This document shows positions 34,362-42,392 of a stretch of 64,000 bases of DNA, one piece after another (within the stretch, counting starts at the first letter, position 1; each line of letters opens with the position of its first letter). The DNA lies in contig OZ252023.1 of the NCBI GenBank assembly GCA_965247425.1, forward strand, positions 3,038,001 to 3,102,000, in the 5' to 3' direction. The notes beneath the pieces were generated by a model. It was given only the letters and a program-made list of their open reading frames with translations, searched no databases and was not told where the DNA came from. The DNA is from CAZOZZ01 sp965247425 (lineage in GTDB: Bacteria; Acidobacteriota; Terriglobia; 20CM-2-55-15). Both the position numbers and the translations under genes were made by a program.

Positions 34362-35173
34362 TGTCCGCCACAGCCGGCGGGGTCGAACAGGCGGCGATTC
34401 AGCAGTACTGTAAAGCTCTCCGGACGCCCACGATCGGAACGCAGTTTGCGGCCATGGCCGAGCAGGCCCAGCGGGAAGAGCACACCTACACACGGTATCT
34501 GGAAGCCTTGCTGGCGATGGAAGTTGAAGAACGCGAACGGAACACCGTGGCCCGGCGGATTCAAGCCGCACGTTTCCCTCGAATGAAGACACTCGAGGAC
34601 TTTGACTTCTCGCGGTCGAAGGTTCCAGCCAACCGGATCCGTGGACTCGCAGACGGTGGCTATTTAGAACACGCCGAACCTGTCGTCCTGATCGGGGAGT
34701 GTGGAACGGGCAAGACGCACCTGGCCACAGGACTGTGCGTGGCCGCTTGTCGGCAGAAGAAGCGGGTTCGCTTTACGACGGCCGCCGGCTTGATCAACGA
34801 GTTGGTCGAGGCCCAACACAACGACCAGTTCCGCCGGGTTCTGGCCCGATGGTTCCGATACGAGTTGATTGCCATCGACGAAGTCGGCTATGTCCCGATG
34901 GCAGACCTCGGCGCCGAACTCCTCTTTCAAGTCATCTCGGATCGAGCCGAGCGGGCGACGGTGATCTTGACAACGAATCTGCCGTTCTCGGAATGGACCC
35001 AGGTGTTTCCCAATGTTCGGCTGTGCAAGGCGTTGCTGGACCGGATAACCGATCGCGCTCACATCATCGAGACCGGAACCGAATCCTTCCGGTTTCGGCG
35101 CACGTTGGAGAAACGACAGAAACCACGGCATCCGCCTGGAAAGGAGAAACCCGCGAAACAAACCACGTCCTGA
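34361..35173 (+). CDS. istB: IS21-family helper ATPase IstB
   Basis: A 270-residue AAA+ ATPase. Walker A is GECGTGKTHLATGL near residue 110. Walker B is LIAIDEVGYVPM near 167, followed by LFQVISDRAERATVILTTNLPFSEW. It helps IstA choose and bend target DNA. It starts at GTG within the istA stop (TAGTG), so translation is coupled. Compared with copy 2 it has RRIQAARF instead of RRIQSARF and EAQHNDQF instead of EAHHNDQF. A long tail after the stop (35174-35430) contains a strong palindrome GGATTTCCACAGCG/CGCTGTGGAATCC-like. Confidence 0.94.
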   Translation: MSATAGGVEQAAIQQYCKALRTPTIGTQFAAMAEQAQREEHTYTRYLEALLAMEVEERERNTVARRIQAARFPRMKTLEDFDFSRSKVPANRIRGLADGGYLEHAEPVVLIGECGTGKTHLATGLCVAACRQKKRVRFTTAAGLINELVEAQHNDQFRRVLARWFRYELIAIDEVGYVPMADLGAELLFQVISDRAERATVILTTNLPFSEWTQVFPNVRLCKALLDRITDRAHIIETGTESFRFRRTLEKRQKPRHPPGKEKPAKQTTS

Positions 35174-35529
35174 GGGTCGGATCGCCGCGCGGTCGTCGAT
35201 CCTGGGCGATCCTGGAAACGGAGTTTTTTCCCGAAAGAAAGAAAAAGAACCAAAAAGAAAGAAACGGAGGCCTGTGGAAGATGACGCGCTGTGGAAATCC
35301 TAAAAACCAGGATTCCCACAGCGCTTGGAAAAGCCTCGCCAAGGGCGCTCGGCTTTCCCACATCTACAACACAGGCCCGACGGTAATTATCACTACTCGG
35401 AATTATTAACAGGAGGGGGTGGGCCAAATCAGACGATCAAAAGTGGGCCAGACCGGGTGGACAAACCCACTCTGCCGTGTTGGCTTCAGCGTTGTCATCG
35501 CGATTTGGTTTTCTACGCCTGGTAACCCG

Positions 35530-35763
35530 CTTGCCATCAAGACCCTCCCTGAAGAGTTCGCCACGGATGAAGAACGACTCGCACGGTTTGAGCGCGAAGC
35601 GAATTTGTTGGCGACGCTGAACCATCCAAGCATCGCCGCGATCAACGGTCTGAAAGAAGACAACGCCACGCAGTTGCTCGTCCTGGAACCCGTCGAGGAC
35701 GCCCGGTGGTGGATCGGCCGGAACCGCGGCTTCGGAGTGACGGCTGAAAGACAGAAGTGGTAG
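35530..35763 (+). pseudogene. PknB-type Ser/Thr kinase fragment
   Basis: Right of the IS21 insertion the frame reads LAIKTLPEEFATDEERLARF, EREANLLATLNHPSIAAINGL and TQLLVLEPVED. These are kinase subdomains II-V, with the ATP-binding lysine in AIK and the helix-C glutamate in FEREA. The catalytic loop and DFG parts are missing, and the rest (ARWWIGRNRGFG...) is out of register. No glycine-rich loop is found left of the IS. It is a relic of the large secreted-propeller or soluble kinase families typical of this kind of bacterium. Confidence 0.65.
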
Positions 35764-35787
35764 GATTCGTCCGAAAAGGAGGCTCCA

Positions 35788-37704
35788 ATGCCACGTGAAC
35801 TGCGTGCTTTAGTGACGGCGTTGACAATTGCCGGTTTAGGGCTATGGCTGACGGGAGTTTTCGTCGAGGCTCGACAGGTGCCCGTCCAGGATCGGCAACC
35901 CGCGGGATCTGCGCTTCGACCTGCTGTGATGGGCCCGTCCGGCGGCGTATCCACCGGGCACCCGCTGACGACGGCCGCGGCCTTTGCCATTCTCCTCAAA
36001 GGCGGAAACGCCTTTGACGCCGGCGCTGCATCCCTGCTCTCCGGCGGGGTGCTCGAACAGGATCTCTACAGTCTCGGAGGGGAAGCACTGGTTCTGGTCT
36101 ACCCGACGACGGACGGAAAAGTCACTTCGGTGGTCGGCCAGGGCTGGGCGCCGGGAGCGGTAAGCGTGGATTGGTACCGATCGAGGAACAAAACGCTCGA
36201 AGGTGAAGGGCTCGATCCTGCCGTCGTCCCGGGGGCGGTCCATGCGGCGCTCACGGTACTTGAGCGCTGGGGAACGATGAGCTTCGAAGAGGTCGCCGAA
36301 ACGGCGATCGAGTACGCGGAGAACGGTTTTCCGCTCCGCCCGAGCACTGCGCGGGCAATTCGGAACCAGCTTCAATTCTTCGAGGGCTGGCCGGACAACC
36401 AGAAGTACTGGTTGAAACCCGACGGGTCTCTCTACGAGGCTGGTGAGACAATCAAGCTGCCGACGCTGGCCAGAACACTCAAGCGAATGGTCGAAGCGGA
36501 GCGTGGGGCGAAATCCAGAGGACGCGAAGCCGGTATCGTCGCCGCGCGCGATCGCTTCTACAAGGGTGATATCGCGCGCGAGATGGTAGCGTTCCTGGAG
36601 AGTAACGGCGCGCCGTTCACGTATCTTGATTTTGCCGAGTTCTTTGCAAGGGTCGAGGAGCCCGCCAAGACGACCTACCGCGACTATACGATATACAAAC
36701 ACGGTTTTGGCAGTCAGGGCCCCGCTCTTCTTCAGGCGCTCAACATCCTCGAGAACTTCGACCTGAATGCGATGGGATACGCCAGTGCAGATTACATCCA
36801 CACCGTGGTGGAGGCGATGAAGCTGGCGTACGCCGACCGGGACACGTATTATGCGGACCCTGCGTTCGTGGACGTACCTGCCGAAGGGTTGCTGTCGAAA
36901 GAATACGCCAGAGAGCGGGCGAAACTTATCGATCCGCTCCACGCGTCCAGGTCCTTTGTCGCCGGAGACCCGTTGCCGTACGATTCGAGCGTCAAGCAGT
37001 GGAACTACTGGAAAGCCGAACTCGACGATGCCGTCGGGGACCGGGCGGCGCTGGAATCCTCCTTTCCGGATGCGGCATCGCTCGGTCAAGATTCAGCCGG
37101 TGTCATGAAGGACACGACGCACATGGCGATCATCGACAAAGACGGGAACATCTTCGACGCAACGCCCAGTGGCGGCTGGATTGGCGGCGCAGTCGTTCTC
37201 GGAGACACCGGCATCGGCATGAGTGTCCGCGGCGAGCAGTTCTGGCTGGATACTACCCGCGCGAACCAGATCCGCCCCCGCGCACGGCCGAGGTACACGT
37301 TGACGCCGAGTCTGGTTTTCAAGGGTGATGAGCCGATGATGGGTCTGGGAACGCCGGGCGGTGACAACCAGGAACAGACGATTCTCCAGACTTTTCTCAG
37401 CATCGTGGAGTTTTGGGACGATTGGTATCCGAATCTGCACGCCGCCATCGAGCGTCCGCGGGTGCAGACCCTGCACCTGTACGGATCGTTCTGGCCGCAC
37501 TCGCCCGGCTTCAACAGGCTGAACCTCGAAGCGCCGATTCCAGATAGCGTTTACAACGAATTGCAGGCCCGAGGGCACGAGGTGAGCCGACTGCGTTCCT
37601 TCGGAATGTCCGGGTGCGCGACGGCCGTAATGATCGATCCGCTCACCGAGAATCGGATGGCGGCTGCCGATCCGCGCCGCTACTGCTACGCGATCGCATA
37701 CTAG
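35788..37704 (+). CDS. ggt: Gamma-glutamyltransferase family protein
   Basis: A 638-residue proenzyme with an N-terminal signal peptide (ALVTALTIAGLGLWLTGVFVEA). The large-subunit part has STGHPLTTAAAFAILLKGGNAFDAGAASLLSGGVLEQDLYSLGGEA. The self-cleavage nucleophile lies in MKDTTHMAIIDKDGN near residue 444. The small-subunit part has TPSGGWIG and RARPRYTLTPSLVF. GGT enzymes hydrolyse or transfer gamma-glutamyl groups; some members are cephalosporin acylases. AAGGAGG seven bases before the ATG supports the start. It lies intact between two gene relics. Confidence 0.9.
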   Translation: MPRELRALVTALTIAGLGLWLTGVFVEARQVPVQDRQPAGSALRPAVMGPSGGVSTGHPLTTAAAFAILLKGGNAFDAGAASLLSGGVLEQDLYSLGGEALVLVYPTTDGKVTSVVGQGWAPGAVSVDWYRSRNKTLEGEGLDPAVVPGAVHAALTVLERWGTMSFEEVAETAIEYAENGFPLRPSTARAIRNQLQFFEGWPDNQKYWLKPDGSLYEAGETIKLPTLARTLKRMVEAERGAKSRGREAGIVAARDRFYKGDIAREMVAFLESNGAPFTYLDFAEFFARVEEPAKTTYRDYTIYKHGFGSQGPALLQALNILENFDLNAMGYASADYIHTVVEAMKLAYADRDTYYADPAFVDVPAEGLLSKEYARERAKLIDPLHASRSFVAGDPLPYDSSVKQWNYWKAELDDAVGDRAALESSFPDAASLGQDSAGVMKDTTHMAIIDKDGNIFDATPSGGWIGGAVVLGDTGIGMSVRGEQFWLDTTRANQIRPRARPRYTLTPSLVFKGDEPMMGLGTPGGDNQEQTILQTFLSIVEFWDDWYPNLHAAIERPRVQTLHLYGSFWPHSPGFNRLNLEAPIPDSVYNELQARGHEVSRLRSFGMSGCATAVMIDPLTENRMAAADPRRYCYAIAY

Positions 37705-37788
37705 TCGGCCATACGCAGATGTGGAACTGGTTTAACTGATACCCAAAGCAAAGCGGATGGGCGACACACACGTTGGTAAGGAGGCCGT

Positions 37789-38174
37789 GTGCGTCTGATA
37801 TGTGCATTGGTGGTCCTGAGTGCAGTGATGGTACCGATGTCGCTATATGGTGCAGCGGAACGGGGCGAGCGAATTCAGGCGGGGAGCGAAGCGGTGGAAC
37901 CGTTCCGCGTCATAGGCAATATCTACTATGTCGGCGGCCAATATGGCTCCTACTCATCACCGTGCCGGAGGGCCACATTCTCCACGACACGGGCAGCGCC
38001 GATATGCACGCGCTCATCGTGTCTAACGTCGAAAAACTCGGGTTGAACGTCCGGGACATCCGGATCATGATCTCGAGCCATGCGCATTGGGACCACGTCG
38101 AGGGACACGCGGTTATGAAACGAGTGACCGGTGCCGAGGTTGTTGCGCTCGGAGGCGACGCTGTGGCGCTCCAA
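37789..38174 (+). pseudogene. Truncated, frameshifted metallo-beta-lactamase-fold gene
   Basis: AAGGAGG precedes a GTG start at 37789. The first frame gives a signal peptide (LICALVVLSAVMVPMSLYGAA) and EPFRVIGNIYYVGGQYGSY, typical of subclass B3-like enzymes. Near 37945-37955 the homologous reading passes to another frame: LLITVPEGHILHDTGSADMHALI, then IMISSHAHWDHVEGHAVM with the HxHxDH zinc motif, then VTGAEVVALGGDAVAL. The gene is cut at 38175 by the 102-bp repeat, losing the second half of the fold. A base deletion plus truncation makes it inactive. Confidence 0.8.
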
Positions 38175-38276
38175 TCGCCCGACGGCCTGCGGCCGCGCGC
38201 GGGTTGACACAACGCCCATACGGCGACACTGTCAGTACTGCCATAGTCGTCAGACCCTGCTTATACGCTTATCCGC
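38175..38276 (+). repeat. Dispersed ~102-bp repeat, family C copy 2
   Basis: Almost identical to copy 1, one base shorter in the TTATAC(C)GC segment. It directly cuts the metallo-beta-lactamase-fold gene and, as in copy 1, appends the translated tail SPDGLRPRAG and a stop. Confidence 0.9.
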
Positions 38277-38338
38277 ATCCGCGCCCAAAAGGATTGCATC
38301 AATTGTGCCAGCCCAACCATGCCGTGTATCGACGGAAG

Positions 38339-39439
38339 CTAGCGGTTCGCCAGAACTCGAACAGGAGCAGCGCCGACACCAGAAATTCTTCTGAGTTCAT
38401 CGCCAGACATTGGATCAATCACTACTAGGCTGCGATCTCGAACAGCCGGAACATAGAGTAACCCTCCAACCGAGGTCAAGCTGGTGAAGCGTGATTGGAC
38501 GTCAGTAGTAAACAGTGATTCAAGCGTGTTGACATCCACGGCAAGGATCCGATTGGGAAGATGTTCTTGATCTGCAAGTTGTCTTGTTGAGTCGATGATT
38601 CCCAGGAACAGAGTCGATTCAATGAGGACGGCGGCCTGTGGATACACCGTGGTATGACCTGGCCCGGTCGTGAACCTGATGACACTTCTTGACATCAGGT
38701 CTACTGAAATCACAGAAGCGTTTTCCTTAATGATTATGAGAGTGCTTTCATCGGCTGTAAGAACGGCAGCGACGTTGCGGCCTTGCGGGAGAACTCGCCC
38801 AGCTGACTTCGAAGGCAGCAGCATGGTGTCGCTCCGACTGCGGCCCTCGGATCCCCATTCGATCGAATACACCGAATTTCGGTTCGTTGGCACAATCCTC
38901 AACCCATACGTGGAGATCATCGGATTGACGAGCCAGCCGTCGCAGTCTGGTAAACCAGCCTGCATACCGTTTAGAGCGCCAGCTTCCGGATCGAAGGCGA
39001 CAATCACGGTGTAGCACGCATCCGCTCCCGGGGCCGACAAGGTAGTCGGTATGTAAGCAACGCCAGCGCCGGTGACCATGAGGGGGATCCAACGGTCGAT
39101 CGATCGCTCTAGCCGATTCGGAACGGGAGTCGAAGCGGTGAGGAAGCCGTTCGACGGATCGACAACGGCTATTTCAGCTTCCTGCAGGACAACGAGTTTG
39201 TTTGAATCGGCGACTAGAACGATGTCCGGATCGGCTCCGATTTCGATTCGTCTCGCGACCAGGCCGCGATCCAAATCGACAACTAGCAAACTGGCGTTGC
39301 CTCCGCCTCCCTGATCGAGTACGTACACGAAGCTATCTTGCGGGGCCCACCCGAAGAGAGAACCCGGACTTACAGCCAAAGAAAAATGGATGACGAGCAG
39401 TGAGATCATCCGGCTGGGCGTGAGATTACTCGATGGCAT
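38339..39439 (-). CDS. Exported YVTN-type beta-propeller protein
   Basis: A 366-residue protein with a signal peptide (MISLLVIHFSLAVSPGSLFG). Repeated blade-like units follow, e.g. SFVYVLDQGGGGNASLLVVDLDRGLVARRIEIG, DIVLVADSNKLVVLQEAEIAVVDPSNG and GLLYVPAVRDRSLVVIDPMSGDELRRI. This is the YVTN/NHL-like propeller layout of surface or periplasmic proteins. AAGGAG nine bases before the ATG supports the start. No catalytic motif is seen; it may be a binding or structural protein. The neighbouring secreted gene on the same strand lies 132 bases upstream. Confidence 0.75.
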   Translation of the reverse strand: MPSSNLTPSRMISLLVIHFSLAVSPGSLFGWAPQDSFVYVLDQGGGGNASLLVVDLDRGLVARRIEIGADPDIVLVADSNKLVVLQEAEIAVVDPSNGFLTASTPVPNRLERSIDRWIPLMVTGAGVAYIPTTLSAPGADACYTVIVAFDPEAGALNGMQAGLPDCDGWLVNPMISTYGLRIVPTNRNSVYSIEWGSEGRSRSDTMLLPSKSAGRVLPQGRNVAAVLTADESTLIIIKENASVISVDLMSRSVIRFTTGPGHTTVYPQAAVLIESTLFLGIIDSTRQLADQEHLPNRILAVDVNTLESLFTTDVQSRFTSLTSVGGLLYVPAVRDRSLVVIDPMSGDELRRISGVGAAPVRVLANR

Positions 39440-39571
39440 TCTTAGAGTTCTCCTTACTGCGCCACAACTATACCCGCCGTTGGGGTCGTCACGGCGCAGA
39501 GTCTGAAATCTTCACGAACCGCGATTCACAAACCGACAGCCTTGCCTTTCTTCTACGGGAGTTCAGCTTTC

Positions 39572-40435
39572 CTACTCGGTACAATCACACGAGGGTATTA
39601 GTACTCCCGGTACCGCGCCCTGGGTCGCAAAATAACAATCGGATCCACCGTCAACCCGACCGCGAAGATCGACAAACAGTTTGTGATTCCACGGAACGAA
39701 TTCTTGGGTGATCGGATTTCTGCAAAACGGATTGGCCGCCGATATGCACTGAAATTCGCTGGTGCTTCCATAGAAAATCTCCCAATTTGGTGGATCCTGA
39801 GTACTGATGTGGCAATCCAGGACATTGAATGTCAGCCCGAAGCAATCCGGCAAGAAACTTTGAGTGATGCACACGGTTCCATGAGTTGGGCAGGCAGGAG
39901 GATCTTCCTTGAACTTGAACTGGGTGGTGTTTCTGGTCAAAGTGAGCCCGATTCCATCGACGACCCTGATATCGCCAACCACGTGGTACTCGGTTTGCTC
40001 CTGGAAGAAGATATTCCTAGGACGGAGCGCCGACTTTCGCCAAACAGCCGCTTGCAGCACGGGCGGTTTGGCTGATGCTCTACGAAGCTTGTCGAGTTTC
40101 GCTTGCCGCAACTCTTGGGCTCCTCGCAGTCGAATAGGCTGAACGGATTTTCCGACGACGCGCAAGGTACATTCCGCGTCGGGAGCCAAAATCACGCTAC
40201 GACTGAAGCCTGGAAAAGGATTACTAAGAGTAACAGCGAAAGGGTCATAGACACATTCGCCGCTCCGCTCCCTGGTGCCTTGCACTACCACTTGTCCGAA
40301 CTGCAGGCCATCGCCATCGAAAACCCGGCTTTGTGGAATCGTTTTCACCCAATCAGGACGTTGTCCTTCTGCGACTGCTGGGACTCCCAGAAGTCCCGCA
40401 ATGAACCCGACGGCCACGAGACAATTGTATCTCAT
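39572..40435 (-). CDS. Uncharacterised exported cysteine-containing protein
   Basis: A 287-residue protein with a signal peptide (LVAVGFIAGLLGVPAVAEG). No family was recognised. The last half contains many cysteines (CPTHGTVC, DCFGLTFNVLDC, QCISAANPFC, SCDC), likely disulphide-bonded outside the cytoplasm. GGAGG six bases before the ATG is a good ribosome site. It may be transcribed with the propeller gene that follows on the same strand. Confidence 0.6.
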   Translation of the reverse strand: MRYNCLVAVGFIAGLLGVPAVAEGQRPDWVKTIPQSRVFDGDGLQFGQVVVQGTRERSGECVYDPFAVTLSNPFPGFSRSVILAPDAECTLRVVGKSVQPIRLRGAQELRQAKLDKLRRASAKPPVLQAAVWRKSALRPRNIFFQEQTEYHVVGDIRVVDGIGLTLTRNTTQFKFKEDPPACPTHGTVCITQSFLPDCFGLTFNVLDCHISTQDPPNWEIFYGSTSEFQCISAANPFCRNPITQEFVPWNHKLFVDLRGRVDGGSDCYFATQGAVPGVLIPSCDCTE

Positions 40436-40964
40436 GTGATCCTCCGAACGATTTTGTGGTTGACAGAACTACTGCTCCGAGGCTCCTCACCTAAAGAAGA
40501 CGTAGTACCAGCCCGAAACGTGTTTAACCCCTGAACCCTTCCTCGTGGCTTAGGTTCCGTAAGGTTGTGATCAGGCCGTGAAGACCTCCCCGAGGCACTC
40601 TGAAGCCCATGGCATGCACGAATTGCCCCCAACCGTAAGGCCAATAAATCTAATAGGTTAGCTTCTCGCCGATGTCGGAAATGTCTTGAGAAGTGCGATT
40701 AAGAATCGCGGTTGCCGGGACTTTTCGATTCCTGCGCAGAACGACGGAACGATGGCGTTGTGGACATGCTTTGGAGACGTTACGGAGAAGACGTTGGTGG
40801 AGAGGTGAGGATTGGGCTTGGCTAGAGTTTCGATTCTGGTGCAGCTGAACGCCACCCTCCATCGGCCCGTAGAGCTTTCACTACCATTTCAAACTGTTCC
40901 TCGAATTTCGCGTTGTCCTTTCCCATCCCGTGAAATTTGCCGCCAGTCGCCGAGCGAGAACCTG
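40436..40964. other. Spacer left of the IS3-family element
   Basis: No supported gene. It holds the promoter side of the exported-protein gene. Several frames of 65-70 codons overlap on both strands between 40650 and 40862 without ribosome sites; they look like decayed sequence. Confidence 0.35.
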
Positions 40965-40992
40965 AACCGCCCCGGGTTTTCCGGAGACGGTT

Positions 40993-41904
40993 TTAGTTGA
41001 GTCCGGCCTCTACGAGACCGGACGGCGGATTCTGATAATACATCTGCTCAAACTCGGCTGGAGGAATATCTCCGATCGGTTCCAGTAATCGTTTGTCGTT
41101 GTACCAGCAGACCCAATCCAGCGTCGCGAACTCCACATCATCCAGCCCCTTCCAGGGTCCCTCCCGGCGAATGACTTCGGTCTTGTACAACCCGATGACG
41201 GATTCGGCGAGAGCGTTATCGTAGGAATCTCCGATGCTACCCACCGAAGACTCGATGCCGGCCTCAGCCAGGCGTTCGGTGTAGCGGATCGACAGATACT
41301 GCACCCCGCGATCGCTGTGATGGATCAGACCGTTGGTGTCGGATCGCGACCAGAGCGCCTGTTCCAGAGCATCCAGTGCAATGTCCGTCTTCAGCGAGTT
41401 CATCGTTCTCCAGCCGACGATCTTCCGGGAGAACACGTCGATGACGAAGGCCACGTACACGAATCCACGCCACGTCGCCACGTAAGTCAGATCCGCGACC
41501 CATAGCTGATTCGGTCGGGTCGCCGTGAAGTCCCGATCGACAAGATCAGGCGGTCTCAGCGCAGCTTCGTCCGCTATTGTCGTCTTGAACTTCCGGCCGC
41601 GAACGACACCCTGTAGGCCCAGATCCCGCATCAAACGGGCCACCGTGCAGCGCGCCACCTGCTGTCCCTCACGGTTGAGTTGCTTCCAGACTTTCCGGGC
41701 GCCATACACCTGGCGGTTCTCACGCCAGACCCGATCGATCTCCACACAAAGCGAAGCGTCCCGCTTTGTCCTCGCCGGCAATCGATCCGGATCGCGTCGT
41801 CGTGCCGCGTGCTCGTAATACGTCGACGGGGCGATGTGCAGCATGCTGCACATCGACTCGACCCCATACTGGCTCCGATTTCGTTCGATGAACTCGGTCA
41901 CCAC
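40993..41904 (-). CDS. IS3-family transposase OrfB (DDE part)
   Basis: A 303-residue frame with the HTH_21 start (VTEFIERNRSQYGVESMCSML and YGARKVWKQLNREGQQVARCTVARLMRDLGL) and an rve DDE core. The first aspartate is in LWVADLTYVATWRGFVYVAFVIDVFSRKIVGW, the second in HSDRGVQYLS, and the glutamate lies in NALAESVIGLYKTEVI. It overlaps OrfA by 7 bases in the -1 frame, so the fusion is probably made by frameshifting, perhaps on the A-run in CTGAAAAAAG near 41955. Confidence 0.93.
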   Translation of the reverse strand: MVTEFIERNRSQYGVESMCSMLHIAPSTYYEHAARRRDPDRLPARTKRDASLCVEIDRVWRENRQVYGARKVWKQLNREGQQVARCTVARLMRDLGLQGVVRGRKFKTTIADEAALRPPDLVDRDFTATRPNQLWVADLTYVATWRGFVYVAFVIDVFSRKIVGWRTMNSLKTDIALDALEQALWSRSDTNGLIHHSDRGVQYLSIRYTERLAEAGIESSVGSIGDSYDNALAESVIGLYKTEVIRREGPWKGLDDVEFATLDWVCWYNDKRLLEPIGDIPPAEFEQMYYQNPPSGLVEAGLN

Positions 41905-42233
41905 TTTCCTCGGCGGTCGAGTTCCGCCTGCGCGAAAAATGCCGATGCTTTTTTCAGGATCTCGTTCGCACGCTTCAGCTCACGATTCTCCCTCTCCAAC
42001 TCCTTGAGTCGTTGCTTCTCGTCTGTGGTCAGGCCCGCTCGCTGGCCTGTGTCCCGTTCAACCTGCCGAACCCACTTCCTCAACGTTTCAGCCGTACATC
42101 CAATCTTCGAGGCGATCGATGCTATTGCGGCCCATTGCGATTCGTGCTCTCCCTGGTGCTCGAACACCATCCGCACTGCCCGCTCTCGAACTTCAGGTGA
42201 ATATCTGCTTGGTCTTCCCATGATGACTCCCAT
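41898..42233 (-). CDS. IS3-family transposase OrfA (HTH part)
   Basis: A 111-residue protein. It starts MGRPSRYSPEVRERAVRMVFEH and has a helix-turn-helix (IASKIGCTAETLRKWVRQVE). A leucine-zipper-like coiled coil (LKELERENRELKRANEILKKASAFFAQAEL) is used for multimerisation. ATG 42233 or 42221 may be the start. It is the first half of the frameshifted transposase. Confidence 0.92.
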   Translation of the reverse strand: MGVIMGRPSRYSPEVRERAVRMVFEHQGEHESQWAAIASIASKIGCTAETLRKWVRQVERDTGQRAGLTTDEKQRLKELERENRELKRANEILKKASAFFAQAELDRRGKW

Positions 42234-42392
42234 CCTCTCAAGTCATGGTGTCTCCGGGAAATCCGGGGCGGTTCACCCCTTGACATGATCAGCATCGTCG
42301 GTATCAGAAGTAGAAGCGCAAGGAGATTCTTAAACTGGTTCAGACCGATTGGATGAACCTTCTCACCGCTTTTCTTAAAGAGTATTACCGCG

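Larger units (their letters stand above)
32720..35469 (+). mobile_element. IS21-family element, copy 1 (2750 bp)
   Basis: The boundaries come from comparing this copy with the inverse copy at 56672-59421; both are exactly 2750 bp. The ends are TGATTTCGCTACTC at the left and, read inward, TGGGTTTGTCCACC at the right, so the element runs TG...CA. Subterminal repeats TGGCCCACTTTTGATCG and TGATTTGGCCCACC occur at both ends. A perfect 6-bp target duplication CTCTGC flanks it (32714-32719 and 35470-35475). It carries istA and istB intact and looks recently active. Confidence 0.95.
40965..42275 (-). mobile_element. IS3-family element (1311 bp)
   Basis: The ends are inverted repeats: TGAACCGCCCCGGGTTTTCC at the left and, read inward from the right end, TGAACCGCCCCGGATTTCCC, both continuing GGAGAC. 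It carries the two overlapping frames typical of the family on the minus strand. A clean 3-bp duplication is not evident (ACC left, CCC right). Confidence 0.88.
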
